From positions 55,993,415 through 56,057,414 of the forward strand of contig OX393578.1 of the NCBI GenBank assembly GCA_947652605.1: a DNA stretch of 64,000 nucleotides, in the 5' to 3' direction. The notes under the pieces were generated by a model. The model was not told where the DNA came from. It did no database searches and saw nothing but the letters and a program-made list of their open reading frames with translations. Within the stretch, counting starts at the first letter, position 1; each line of letters begins with the position of its first letter. Source of the stretch: Elmis aenea. Its lineage: Eukaryota; Arthropoda; Insecta; Coleoptera; Elmidae. A program made the translations under genes and the position numbers. Below are positions 50,701 through 61,788 of this stretch, piece by piece.

Positions 50701-53700
50701 AGTCGACAAAAAAGGTGATGGCTACGATCTTTTGGGATTGTGAGGGAATTCTTTTCATATATTTTAAAGAACGCAACACCACAGTCAAACAGGAATATTA
50801 TGCAGCACTCCTGCACAAATTATGACAAAATATTTGGGAGAAAAGACGCGGGAAACTGACCAGAGGCGTGCGTTTACTGGACGACAGTGCCCCCGTGCAC
50901 ACTACTGGAATTGCTCAAGCCGGAATTCGTGACTGCGGTTTTAAACAAATCGATCACCTTCCGCATAGTCCAGATATGGCACCCACCTGTTTGGAAATTT
51001 GAAAAAGGACCTTCGCGGGCTCCATTTCAGACGACCAAGAGGTGAAGGCTGCAGTTTTGGCACATTTTGCAGACAAACCGAAGGCATATTTGGTTAGGGG
51101 TATCGAATTGTTGCTAAAACGATGTAATAAGTGCATTAATGTCAAAGGGGATTAAATTGAAAAATAAAATTTAATTCTGAGTCTACGCCGTTTCTTTCAT
51201 AGTCAGGCCAGGAAATTTTGGCGCTCACCCTCTAGGAGTCCCCGTGTATAGTAAACACTAAATACAATATTTTTGAATAAACTCATAACTGCATACTCAC
51301 ATAATTGAAAGTATACTGGTCCTCAGGTTTTGGTGTGTAAGTTCTACGCCTTTTGGCACACCTGTAGTGCCAGAAGAATAAAGTATATGCGAAGTTTGTT
51401 GAGTAGGATCGAAGTCGATCGGTTGAAAATCATCGAAATAATGTTCTGAAGGATTCAAAAATTTATCCAGGCTCGCCACACCATCTTCGTGTGAGTCGAC
51501 CACAACAACTGCCTGCACGCAACTCAAATGCAGTTTGATTTCGCGTATTTTACGCAAAACATCCTTGGAACAAAATATTAATTTCGGCTGGGAGATATTA
51601 AAAGCGTTCAGTAATTCTCCTGATTAAAAATTAAATGATTATTGAATTCGCTAAAGCGTCACCGTGTTTATCTTACGTGGCGTCCAAGTGGAGTCCACCG
51701 GATTGAAAACAGCACCAATATAAAGAATTGCTAATATTGTTGGATAATAATATACATTATGTTCGCTAACTATGGCTACAACGTCATCTTTCTGGACGCC
51801 GTTAAGGATCAAACTTTGAGCCATTCTTGTACTTGTGTGCAACACGTTTTCGTAAGTTAATTTGTCGTTGGTTATAGCGTCTATCTGAAAAAAAAATGCT
51901 CATATCTGGAACTCATGCGTTTAGGAAACCTTTTTTTTGTGTTAGTGTACAGAACAAATGACATTCATCGTTAATTAGTTACATCAGCCGCTACAAGAAA
52001 GTGTTACAATCGGGTGGCCTTTTAGATAAACGGCGTAGCTATGAGTTAGTAAGCCCTGACCTAAATTTTCATAATTGGTTAAATAAAGACTTGTGCTTTT
52101 TTTTCAAAATTTAACAAAAGTCGTTTGTTACAGAGAGACACCCGGAGTTTTTGGATTTATTCGTTAGTTCTAATAGAGATCTCACAAGGAAGGCTCACGA
52201 TATGTTGTCTCTAGAATCTGATCAAGGCTGTGTTTATTGCATCAAGAACATCAAAACTAAATGTTTGGCTGAGTTATACCTGCCACTGGTCATTTTCTTC
52301 GAGGGAAAAAACTGAAAAGTTGAATGATAAACGTAATTTTTGCGATCGCGTTGGCTATGAAACCGTCAGAGATGAAATGGAAATTCTTCTATTTACCAAT
52401 GCGCGCATCCTTTGCAAGTAAAATGGTGCAAAGTTTTTGAAAAAATCTTAAACGGTCTGGAGAAAAACGCGAAAAACGGGGCCTCTGTAAAACGGTTTTT
52501 CCTGTGTTAAACGCCTATGCAAGTCGCATAGATTTAGTTATACAACTTCTCAAATCATAGCGCTTTTCCAGGGGTGTCGTTTTTGATGTTTTTCTCCGGA
52601 ACCGTTTAAGATTTTTTCAAAAGCTTAGCACCATTTTACATGCAAAGGATGCGCGAATTGGTACATAGAAGAATTTCGATTTTTGACGGTTTTGTGGCCA
52701 ACGCGAACGCAAAATTATCTTTATTATTCAACTTTCCAGTGTTTTTTCTATTTTTCCAAAGGAAATGGCCAGTGGCACGCATAAAGGCTACCCCAGACAG
52801 ACGCGTTATACCGCTCGGTACGATACAATCGGTATGGGGATTACCCTTACAAGATGACCCAAAAAGAATCAAACTTATTTCGGACATACAAATTAAACCC
52901 CCTTGTCATTGCTAAACAGGTATATCGCGCTCATCATTGGTGTGGGCGCTTCCATATGCAAAATCTTATTAAGATATCGTCCCGAATCGTACCGTATCGC
53001 CTCTGTCTGGGGGAGCCTTTACTCTGCAAAACATTTAGTTGCGATGTTCTTGATGCATGCAATAAACACAGCCTTGATCAGATTCTAGCGATAACATATC
53101 GTGACCCTTTCTTGTCAGACAAGCTTAAACATTCAGGACAATTAACATAATTTTAAAGAGTAAAGTTAATTTTGGACAACCAGGTTATAGTTCACTAAAG
53201 GTGGAATAAAATGCTTGAAATAATGGCACGACTTTGCAAGTTTTCTTTCAATAAAATATAATTGACATGGGTCATCTTGTAATTTGTTGCTAATCAAAAA
53301 AGTACGAAACAAATTTTATAACTGATTGTATAAAAATTTGCACAAACGTTCACTAAAGAAGTGCTACAGGAATTTTTGGATTTATTGGTTAATTTTGCCT
53401 AAGATTTTAAACATATTTAATGATTTTAAACTGTCAAGAAAAATTTAAACAGCAAAGATTCTTATGTACAGTAAAAATAATTGTGAGAAACCAGGCACAA
53501 CAGTATAAATTTTATAACTAATTTATGGAATGCTATTTTCAAAATTTCACGTTCACAAAAGAAATACACCTGTAATTTTTGGGTTTGTAGGTTTAATTTT
53601 AAATGAGATCTCAGACATGTTTAGTAATTTAGAACAATTTAGGTCATGTTGAACAGTAAAGATAAATTTGAACAGTCAAGATAATTGTGGACAACAAAGT

Positions 53701-54933
53701 AAACGTTTACTGGAAAGTGAAAATTAAAATACCTTAAAAATTGGCAAGACTTTGCAAATTTTTACTTTTAAAAAGAATTATTTATTTGTATCTACTTATA
53801 ATATTTTTGGATCAAATATAACAAAATAAATTTTATTTGATTGATTTAACAAACAGTAGTGCTATTTTCAAAATTTCTCAAACGTCAGTAAATAAAGAAA
53901 TGCAATCGGAATTTTCGGATGTGTTTGTTAATTTTAATCGAGGTACCATAGGTATAATAATTTTGAAAAGTAAAGAATAGTATATTACATAATAAGAGTT
54001 GTGAGAAGCATATTACGCACGAGTGGAAAAGTTGCTTTACAACTCGTGTTTTGTAGCTTACTTTTTCTACGATCACATAATACCTACGATTTTAACAGCT
54101 TTTGGGCTAATATACACATGTAATTACGTTGTCTTGTCAATTTTGACGTGAGCCTACTTTGACATTTTTAGATAAGTGTGCGTTTTGCTTAGCGTGCATT
54201 ATAACTCATTTACTAGGCATGCAGGAAGTGTTTGACATGAGACATGAGTCTACTTAAAAAAAAAAACTGTACTTTTTGCTTATCGTGCGTAAGGACCCAC
54301 TTACTATGCAGGCAGGCTGTATGGTAAGAGTCATTTACATTAGTGGTCGTAGAAAAAGTAATATTAGCCAACAAGTTAACTTAAAAGTGGGAATTGTTAT
54401 GCTTGAAAGAAAAACTCCAGTGTAAGTTTAAAAAAAAGTCATGAAGTGTTTTTACCAAACTATGAATGAAAAATCATCTTTTAAAGCAAAATCAAGAAAT
54501 CATCTAAAGAAGAACTCTTTTTAATTTGCAAAAAATGACAGGAATTAAATTGATCTTGTTCAATTCACATATTGTTTTCATGAACTTTGTAAAACAGTGG
54601 AAAAATAGCAAATTAAAAAAAAGTGGGGTTGAAACAAGAAAATAAAAAGATCAAAAACTAAATGTGACAAAAGTTTACACTTACTGCTGAATATGTTTAA
54701 ATTTAGTTTAAGAAGATTAGCAAGCAAATAGCGAAAAGCGTGGAAAAAAATCTACAGTGTTTGTTCGAGCTGGATATTTTCCAATACCAACATAATATCA
54801 AATATTATCTTACCACAGCAACTTCTTGCTTGGGATGTGATTTTAAGACATCGAACAATATTTTCCCCACCGACTCATAAGGAATTTCTTCCGTGTTAGG
54901 TCCACACTTAACTTTCAACGATTCTTCTGACAT
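44729..54933 (-). CDS. Luciferase/4-coumarate-CoA ligase-like adenylate-forming enzyme
   Basis: ANL-superfamily enzyme that activates a carboxylic acid as an acyl-adenylate and usually transfers it to CoA; the substrate cannot be read from sequence. Seven exons, high to low: 54933-54814, 51884-51677, 51619-51301, 46492-46175, 46116-45765, 45062-44897, 44841-44729. All phases agree and the product is 531 aa, against 550 for firefly luciferase. Motifs: YSSGTTGVPKGVELTH (phosphate loop), LPLSHGYGIM, QLYGTSETG, TGDIGYFDEEGFFFITDR, IKYKGFQVSP and PRNAGGKILRR with the C-terminal catalytic lysine. The last intron is only 55 bp; ignoring it gives a spurious early stop after ARWY. The C-terminus LLKLVA lacks an SKL-type peroxisomal signal, unlike luciferases. 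The large introns 1 and 3 hold many transposons. Confidence 0.93.
46493..47792. other. Intron 3 of the 4CL-like gene, left part; nothing definite
   Basis: AT-rich intron sequence. The 75-codon minus-strand frame at 47322-47549 has no recognisable motif, and I saw no splice signals in a phase that would fit the host gene. Confidence 0.5.
47793..49085 (+). mobile_element. RTE-like LINE fragment, degenerate, in intron 3
   Basis: Reverse-transcriptase motifs in shifted frames: YKKGDEK..SNYRGITLM near 47800, FIDLEKAFDNIKRKDL near 48040, VLSPLLFSVVIDGVIKE near 48220, FAGDMVLVAKTEKNLQ near 48340 (the FADD box now reads FAGD), INTEKTKTMIV and FKYLEVIIEKNGG. It continues through ERQLRWDHIYRMKEERL to a TWQDEVKKAATDRN stretch near 49000. 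It has multiple stops and lacks the endonuclease part. It is antisense to the host gene and the same family as 39646-40660. Confidence 0.85.
49086..49991. other. Intron 3 sequence, nothing definite
   Basis: AT-rich intron sequence between the LINE and mariner insertions. No repeat terminus or coding frame could be supported. Confidence 0.5.
49992..51234 (+). mobile_element. Mariner-type transposon, copy 1, inactive
   Basis: Terminal inverted repeats: CGAGGTAAGCGCCAAAATTT at the left, and at the right the complement of GGTGAGCGCCAAAATTTCC. TA precedes the left end. A transposase of the mariner (DD34D) type is readable in pieces: KRFRMGQESLEDDARTGRT, a helix-turn-helix region around LSKMSALSDTSVRRILHDRL (50390-50470) and the first catalytic Asp in IVTGDETMV. 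The second is in a changed context (LDDSAPVHT instead of HDNA). The third Asp region (SPDMAP) has lost the PSDYYLF box by deletion. An early frameshift after MSGLRSHKN and later stops show it is dead. It is inserted antisense in intron 3 of the 4CL-like gene. Confidence 0.9.
52181..53122. mobile_element. Large foldback element in intron 1
   Basis: The left arm, 52181-52510 (TCACGATATGTTGTC, TAGAATCTGATCAAGGCTGT, AAAGTTGAATGATAAACG, CGCGCATCCTTTGCA, GAAAAAATCTTAAACGGT), is matched in inverse by the right arm, 52550-53122. The left arm is shorter because the right one carries a further insertion. The spacer is only about 40-60 bases, so a folded transcript would be almost fully paired. No transposase was recognised. 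The frames at 52640-53150 are arm sequence. Confidence 0.85.
52790..53013. mobile_element. About 224-bp MITE nested in the right arm of the foldback
   Basis: The ends read CCCCAGACAGACGCGTTATA and, on the other strand, CCCCAGACAGAGGCGATACG. GGTACGAT motifs follow on both sides. The insert separates ATAAAGGCT from GCCTTTA in the right arm. It is missing from the left arm, which shows it arrived after the foldback formed. I could not fix a target-site duplication because the flanks AAAGGCT/AGCCTTT are themselves palindromic. Confidence 0.75.
53150..53975. repeat. Diverged tandem units in intron 1
   Basis: Related segments recur near 53345 (TTCACTAAAGAAGTGCTACAGG, TTTTTGGATTTATTGGTTAA), 53550 (TTCACAAAAGAAATACACC, TTTTTGGGTTTGTAGG) and 53890 (AGTAAATAAAGAAATGCAAT, TTTTCGGATGTGTTTGTTAA). 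A further piece lies at 52140. Spacing is uneven, about 205-345 bp, and divergence is high. This is an old tandem or nested repeat. Confidence 0.45.
53976..54361 (+). repeat. Interspersed family C, copy 2
   Basis: Starts ATAGTATATTACATAATAAG and follows copy 1 throughout. It lacks the segment between TGGAAAAGTTG and CTTTACAACTCG that other copies have (the CGGAGC..GTGCGTA part). It ends TTAGTGGTCGTAGAAAAAGT. It lies in intron 1 of the 4CL-like gene, on the opposite strand. Confidence 0.8.
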
Positions 54934-55302
54934 GTTTGTTTAATTTTAGTAAGACAATACCGTTTTGAGTGAAGTAGAAAAGTTGTTTGATGTACGTTAA
55001 ATACTAAAGAACTCGGATAAGATTTATTTAAGTGCCATTGCATGTTGAAAATGGACGCCGATAATTTTTAAAATAGTTACGATGTGATATAGCATTAAGA
55101 ATGCCATTGTGGGGTAATTAGATTTTATGTGATCGATTGTTAGAAAAGGGTCAAGTTACGACAAGGTTAAAATTGCCAAGAATAATTAATTAATTTTACT
55201 TGATTAAGTTACATCTTCAGGTGTAATTATTTTTTTAAATTGCCTCGAGCTAAAATGTTTTTTTACAGTACGATTTCGTACTGTACACTTCTTGTAGTTA
55301 AT
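54934..55302. other. Upstream region of the 4CL-like gene
   Basis: The 5' flank of the minus-strand gene. No convincing TATA box or initiator could be chosen. Nothing else was seen. Confidence 0.35.
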
Positions 55303-55580
55303 TAATAGTATATTACATAACAAGGGTTGTAAGAAGCATATTACGCACGAGTGGAAAAGTTGCGCACGGAGCCGTGTAGCGGCGAGTGCGTAGTTGTTTT
55401 ACAACTCGTGTTATGTAGCTTACTTTTTCTACGATCACATAATACCTACGATTTTAACGGCTTTTTGGCTGACAGACACATTTAATTACGTGGTCAATTT
55501 TGACGTAAGCCTACTTTGACATTTCTGGACAACTGTGAGTTTTGCTTACCGTGCTAACTCACTTACTAGGGATGCAGGGT
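55303..55580 (+). repeat. Interspersed family C, copy 3 (3'-shortened)
   Basis: Starts ATAGTATATTACATAACAAG and contains the GCGCACGGAGCCGTGTAGCG segment missing from copy 2. It stops after CTCACTTACTAGGGATGCAGG, so the final third is absent. Confidence 0.78.
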
Positions 55581-56738
55581 GTACTTTTTTGTTCCTCTTT
55601 TAAAGATCGCCTAAAAGTCACTCGACCGGTGACACAACGCATTAACCCAACTACCCTGCATATTTAAATTTTATTATGCCAACAAGTGTCTGAAAAACGT
55701 TTTTGTTAATTTTAATTGACATTTAGGTTACTTTAATCGGTATTGAGGTTGCAGAATCGGGTTTTTGACAGAAAAACAGTTTTTTAAATGGAACGGCAGT
55801 GGTGCATGCGGTTATTTAAATAAATTATTTTCTGACGAATTTAACAGTACCAATAACTTATATTTGTGCTAAGCCTGCGATGTTTTTTAACACATTTGTG
55901 ATTTTAATTTAAATCTCCCATGTAATTATTTACTGAATTGGTGTGCCACAGAACATTTTTTCTGTACAGAATCATGTGCCTAAAATAAATATCGTGTTAT
56001 ACATCTTTTTAGTATCATGAACTTCTTAAGACAGATTTTTAATTACCTAAATGCAAATGAATTATAAATTATGATACGTCTGATCCCAGATACAGAAAAT
56101 GTTTTGGAAGTAAAATCAATTGGCGGTTGAATTAAATGTAAATTAGCACCATACGGTCTACTATAAAATTCAGGTGTACGGTTATTGTTCCCTTAAGGGA
56201 TTGTTGTGAAGCGAGTTCTGTTTCAGATGTATTTCAATTGGTCCCTTGACATAGATTACGATATGATTGATAACGTATGGAGTTCAGGAGTTGGGTTAAC
56301 AAACCGGATTAAACCGACAAGAGATAAACTTGCTTGGAACGCGCGTCAAACATCGCACGCATTAAAAAGTAATTAATTTGACGTCTATGTTTCATACGAT
56401 GCTGAAAAACTGTCCAGAGATTATCGTCTGTAGCTACATTTGTAACAACAAATTTATGCGCGATTTAAATTCATTTTTCTCTCCGATTCCGATCCTAACG
56501 AGATGTTTCAGGAATGTAAAGCAGGTTGCCAAATTTAATTGGAAGCCTCTTCAGTGTTTTGAAATGTATCTTATCTCAGCAATAATAAAATATTGGAAAA
56601 TAAAGAGGACGCTTCAGTTGTTTAATCCCAAGGGTGTGTTTAGTAGATATTGTTGTACGTGTTCATCCGATGTCGTGTCTTTAATACACCAGAAAAAAAA
56701 AGCTCAGGTCAATTTAAGAACGATCACACACTGAAAAT
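55581..56738. other. Intergenic, no gene seen
   Basis: Moderately AT-rich sequence. The 118-codon plus-strand frame at 56378-56734 has no recognisable domain. No splice context or codon pattern supports it, so I do not call it. Confidence 0.45.
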
Positions 56739-56890
56739 ACCAGGGACTAAAAACGAAAAAGATTCCGTTCGTTTCTGTTCGAAACGAAAACGAAATATAT
56801 CGTTTTCGTTCTTTTCGTTCTAACCGAAAAAATTATTTTTTCGTTTTCGTGAACCGAAATAATAACGGTTAAAACCGGTTTTACAATATT
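56739..56890. repeat. CGTTTTCG/CGAAAACG-rich degenerate inverted repeats
   Basis: CAGGGACTAAAAACG is followed by alternating GAAACGAAAACG and CGTTTTCGTTC blocks (56774-56860) and by ACGGTTAAAACCGGTT. The CAGGGAC start is hAT-like. No matching right end was located. Confidence 0.4.
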
Positions 56891-56945
56891 TTTTCTGCGA
56901 TCGTACTAGACACAGCTGTTTGACGGACGCGTTAGCAACCATAAA

Positions 56946-57072
56946 GTACTGCATTACCGGCCCTATCCTTAGCAACGGCCGTAAAAGTTCCTTTTCAGGC
57001 CGTTACCCTTAGCAACGGCCGAAAAAGTAAGTTTTACGGCCGTTGCTAAGGAGAGGGCCGGTAATGCAGTAC
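56946..57072. repeat. 127-bp inverted repeat with three CCTTAGCAACGGCCG copies
   Basis: The 41-bp arms (56946-56986 and 57032-57072) begin GTACTGCATTACCGGCCC and differ at one base. The 45-base spacer holds a further direct copy of CCTTAGCAACGGCCG (57007-57021). GC-rich compared with its surroundings. TAGCAAC resembles an RFX half-site. No coding function is evident. Confidence 0.8.
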
Positions 57073-57849
57073 ATACGCCGTCATCTGTCAGTGACAGAAT
57101 GTCACGTAGTTTCTAACCTATAATTTTGAAAATTACTAAAAATTTAAATTGTTTTTAATTCGATCGCACAAAAAATGTAATATGCACCTCGGCCAAAACG
57201 TACTTTTTGGCCTTGATACATAAATAACTATTTTTTGTCGTCAAAAAATCAATTTTTTTCTAGTCACCACAACCCTCTCTAAATTTCTAAATACGATAAT
57301 AATATTTGCGTCTTAACTAAAAGAATGTTTCATTTCTGATGTATTTTCTGTACTAGTATGTATTTTAAAGTATTTAAACATTACTTAAATACAAATCCAA
57401 ACTTATCTCATACTATACATATCATGTCACACATATCTCGTGTTGAAAATGTTGCACAGACAAACACATATATATCGCGTGTGTGTCTATAAATTTCGTA
57501 CGTTATTACGGAATCGAAGGAATGTTGAAATGCTCATTTCCGCCGATTGAACAAGATTTCCATTTCGCTACCCATACGCTTGGTCGATATGCAATTTCAG
57601 TAACGTGCCAAAAGAAACACAATAAAAATATGTCAAAGGTGAAACAAATGTAGATCTTTCGGTTGATTTTGTTTATTAAACTTGTTCAGCGTGTTAAAAA
57701 TGTTTACCACGCGATGAGAAAGTGAATCAAAAATTATCATGACAATTAATGCGAAAATGAAGGAAATTTGATTGGTAATTAAATTTTTGAACACGAATTA
57801 AACTCGCCGTGATTGTTAAATGTATTTTCTACCACCACTAATGTAAATG
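57073..57849. other. Intergenic, no gene seen
   Basis: AT-rich sequence with short ATATATCGCGTGTGTGT-like low complexity near 57470. Nothing else can be supported. Confidence 0.5.
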
Positions 57850-58160
57850 ACTCTAACGAGTGCGTAATTGCTTTACAACTCGTGTTGTGTAGCTTACTTT
57901 TTCTACGATCACATAATACCTACGATTTTAGCGGCTTTTTGGCTAATATACACATGTAATTACGTTGTCTTGTCAATTTTGACGTAAGCCTACTTTGAAA
58001 TTTCTAGACAGGTGTGCCTTTTGCTTACCGTGCGTAAGTAAATTAAAGGTTGTAGAAAAATAACTCACCGTGCAGCCTGCATGCATAGTAAGTAGATCCT
58101 TACGCACGGTAAGCAAAAAGCACAGTTTTTTAAAGAAATAATCAAAGTAGACTTACGTCA
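57850..58160 (+). repeat. Interspersed family C, copy 4, rearranged, with hairpin
   Basis: Enters the family at ACGAGTGCGTAATTGCTTTA and follows it to CTTTTGCTTACCGTGCGTAAG. An inverted piece of the same family follows. The result is a perfect 20-bp hairpin arm pair: TTTTGCTTACCGTGCGTAAG at 58019-58038 and its complement at 58099-58118. An inverted ATTTACATTAGTGG piece also precedes the copy (57834). This is an end-to-end rearranged insertion. Confidence 0.75.
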
Positions 58161-59309
58161 ATTATGTTCTAAATTTTGTTGGCTATGGTGGATGCAATAC
58201 AATTTGACGTTGGAATCGTGGACAATTGTGGATTCCCTCCAATTTGTTTTGTGTACACTTGGGGTCAAAAGTAACAGTGTTACACTTAACCCCAATTAAT
58301 GTTTTCACTTGCAAATGTTCACTCTTAGTAGTTAGTACATAATTGGTGGTTTGCTTCGTAGATGAGAACATACAAAACTTATCGTATTAATTTTCCTATT
58401 TATTGTATCTTTTTGTTTCACAATTTTGAATATTAATAATGATCACTTATCATTTTGTATTGTACCAAAGAACTTTTTTTAATTTTGCTAATGTGTATTT
58501 TGGAATCAAAAATTAATTTTGTTGATGAATATTAATATATTTACCCACTGCTTGAGAACTGTGTAAATTATTTTGCCGTTACAACTTACCTCGATCATTT
58601 TTCTTAGCCCCAACGTTGAGGTTGGAAGTAACAGCTGTCTTACTACAGAAAAAAATAATCTCACATATATTATGCTTTACGAAACATATGAAATAAACAT
58701 ATTGGAAGGAAGACCAATTTATGTCCAATTTAAATCAATTTGTATGTAAAAAAAACTAGTTATACTCAATGAGAAATTAAATAAAAACAAAAAAAAAATG
58801 TTACCATAATCTCCGGTCTCCTCAACTATCGAATTTAGAATTAACGAGGAAAAAAACACAGTTATTGCGTGGCATCACTCATAAAAACTACAAACAACTT
58901 TAAATATGAAGGCATAATTACTAAATTTAAAAAAAAAGTAAATGTAAATAATAATAAAGTTGATGAAGAAAACGTGTTTTTCACGTTAAGAATAAAATTG
59001 GATGTGCGCGCAATAAATTTCGCAAGTAATTTAAGTTTCGGTAAGTTGCGGAGTTTACATTTTAATTATAACTAAAATAAACGTGTACCAGCAATATGGC
59101 ACTTAGTTTGCTGGTTATGTAAAGCAGAACAACAGATGGTGTTGCGAGATAATATATTCCAAACTCAACAATCCCATGTTAAATCCTTAATCGCGTTTTT
59201 TAAATTAACATGTTACTTCAGTACTTTAAAACGGAGTTCAGTTCGTTTTGATGTTTGCTAGTGAATAAAGTGAATAAAATTGTTGTGATACCACGCGAAT
59301 AAATATTAA
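58161..59309. other. Intergenic, no gene supported
   Basis: Several short frames exist: a 62-codon minus-strand frame at 58183-58371 with four cysteines, and a 68-codon plus-strand frame at 58869-59075. None has a recognisable domain or consistent splice phase. A quasi-palindrome around GGGGTCAAAAGTAACAGTG lies at 58261-58290. Confidence 0.4.
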
Positions 59310-59860
59310 TAATCTTTATTTTTCGGCAACATATTGATTTCTTTCCGAGAGATAAGATTTTATAAGGTTATGGGCGGTCTCTCGTATACCATAGTGTTCT
59401 AATTTCGTTAGCAGTATCTCGTGGTCAACACTATCGAAAGCTTTTGAGAGATCAACACACATGACCATGGTGTGTTCGTCCTTATTGAGAGATTAAAGTA
59501 CATTTCAGATTGCCATGTAAATAGCGCGGGTAGTTGTTTTGCCTTTTCTGAATCCATTTTGAGCGTTGTTCATTAAGCCAAAGTGTTCTACGTAATTTTT
59601 AATTCTGTTGAAGATTATTGTTTCAAATATCTTGCTACTGTTTTTGAGCGTGGCTATGGGCCTATAGTTCCCCATGTCACTTACATCCCCTTTTTTGTGG
59701 ATTGGTTTGATTTTTGTACATTTTAGTTTGTTAGGAAATATGCCATTTTTTAATGAGAGGTTTATGTGACTCAAAGGTCCAGATATTAAGTCGGCAGTAT
59801 ATTTTAAGAGGTTTGTTGGGATTTCTTTTTCTCTTGTTGATTTATTAATCTAAGAAGAAG
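59310..59860 (-). mobile_element. Jockey/CR1-like LINE reverse-transcriptase fragment
   Basis: The minus strand encodes KIKPIHKKGDVSDMGNYRPI and SKIFETIIFNRI (finger region) and then NAQNGFRKGKTTTRAI. After a frameshift it reads [35 protein letters not shown] and SERNQYV. This is reverse-transcriptase blocks 1 to 4 only; the FADD box and both ends are missing. It is unrelated to the RTE-like copies. Confidence 0.85.
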
Positions 59861-61788
59861 TTTTATGGTACATTGTACCATTAATTTATTTAAAATAAGT
59901 AATTACAAATTTAACATAATAATAATGATAATTATAACAACTTCATTGTTCCAATGTTTCCTTAAAGACGTAATATATTTTCTATTAATATATATATCTA
60001 AAGCAATTATTCTTATTACATCCAGACTTTACACATTTATTTAAAAACAAGATGTAACACTTTGACTAATAGAAAAAAAAACGAATAACCCACAACGTTA
60101 GGTTATTTAAAAAAATATATTATATTATAGGGTAGTTTATTATAGTTCAACAAACCCCTGTTCTTCCAAAAAATAATCGATTAAAATAAAATTCGCTTTT
60201 ATCTTACAATTGCTGCGTACATTTCAGTTCTAATATATAACCAACACTTATTACTATTTTGTGTTAACAAACTAGCAATAAAAACTATAATCAAAAATGC
60301 ATAAAATTTGTGAGTAGGTAATAGTGTCCGTGCTGTTGGATTCATTAATTTATTATTAAGTTTCGTTTAAATAGCAATTAGCTATATATTTATATAATAG
60401 GGCTGCGTACATATACAATTTGTTATTCGAATTGGACTATCATTCACAAGAGATTTTTATTTTCTAAATAATATGCAATACACTCTATCTATACTGCATA
60501 TAGAACAGCTGTGATGCTATAATATTTTTTTTGTAACACTAATATGTCTTACCTATGTAACACGAATATTTATTTACTTTAGTGCATACATAAACTTTTT
60601 TTTTTATATATCTCTGAAAGGATATTTTTAAGGCATTAGGTATACAGTGTAAACCACATTCAAGAATTGTAACATTCAACATCTTTTATTAATTAATTTT
60701 GAGCTCATAGGATGATGGTGTTCGATTTTATTTAAATCGGACGAAAATTAACTAAGAGGAATTATTAATTACTGCAATATTAATTTATTTTTATCGATAA
60801 AGCACAAGTATGCCATCTTTGAATGTTCCATTGTTTTTTCACTCAACTGTCTCGACGTAAAAATTAAATCCTGCGTGCTACTATCTGGTCTAAAGACACT
60901 GCGCCTCCTCCAAATTTCTTTCGAAATGATTCCTTAAACTCTCCTCTAAGTAGTAGAAATTATGTGCGAACCCGTAACAGCAGTACCCAGGAATTTACAA
61001 CAACAGTCTGAGTAAGACAATAAACTTTAGAAAATCAATTTAACCAATAGACTTACACCGATATAAGTTCATTATTGTTTTATAAAATATTGCTCCATTC
61101 AAGATAATTGCAAAAAAAAAAAAAATCAAACACCACCAACACTTGTATTTTCATAGAAACAAAGTTTCTAGCAGTTTTTCAGAAATATTTACAAGTTTGT
61201 GCCACACATTAACAGGTTCAAGTGTTAAATTTCATAAAACGAATTAGTTCAAATAATTAAATAATTATGTACAGCAAGTCTGCGACACTTTTTGATAAAT
61301 CCCAAGTACACTGTGTTATATTACAACAAATTAAACTGGGGGTAACTTCATAACTAGAGTGATAAGCAATCGGTTTCGAGGTAAATCAAGTCAAAATCAA
61401 AACGGTGTGCGCGCGTGTGTGTTTTGATCATTTTCGTCTTAAGCTAATAATACTATCGTTCACTTAAAATTACGGGGTTCTCTAAAAATTAAGTTTCATT
61501 TGCGATGTATGGAATGCATCTTTTTTTTTACACTATATAATTACATAGACAACAAAATAGTAACAAAAAATCAGTCTTCGATACATGCGGATCCGCGTTA
61601 TGGCGGATCATTCAATGCTTTATGAATTTCTATTGCTAATTGCAGCACTCTCATTTGATAGTACGTATTTAAAACGCCGCGTTTTATATAACTGGAAGAA
61701 TTTTGATGCTAGAGAACAATTTTCCACTGCCTACAGGTTGCACATTTGCACATAATTAACGAGATGAATTGTTTCGAGAACGTTGTTT
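59861..61788. other. AT-rich intergenic and probable 3' UTR of the PLAC-domain gene
   Basis: No coding frame. Part of this stretch is probably the 3' untranslated region of the minus-strand gene to the right. Several minus-strand AATAAA matches occur, for example near 60683 and 60789, and I cannot choose between them. A short GTGTGCGCGCGTGTGTGT run lies near 61402. Confidence 0.4.

Noticed and set aside
56378..56734. 118-codon plus-strand frame
   Set aside because: No domain, no homologue recognised, and no supporting splice or start context. Length alone is weak evidence in AT-rich DNA.
58019..58118. MicroRNA precursor from the 20-bp hairpin
   Set aside because: The hairpin is formed by inverted pieces of a dispersed repeat family, so a transposon rearrangement explains it.
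58183..58646. Possible small cysteine-containing minus-strand gene with an exon at 58590-58646
   Set aside because: A donor at ATCGAG/GTAAGTTG is visible, but no acceptor in a matching phase could be found before the next frame.
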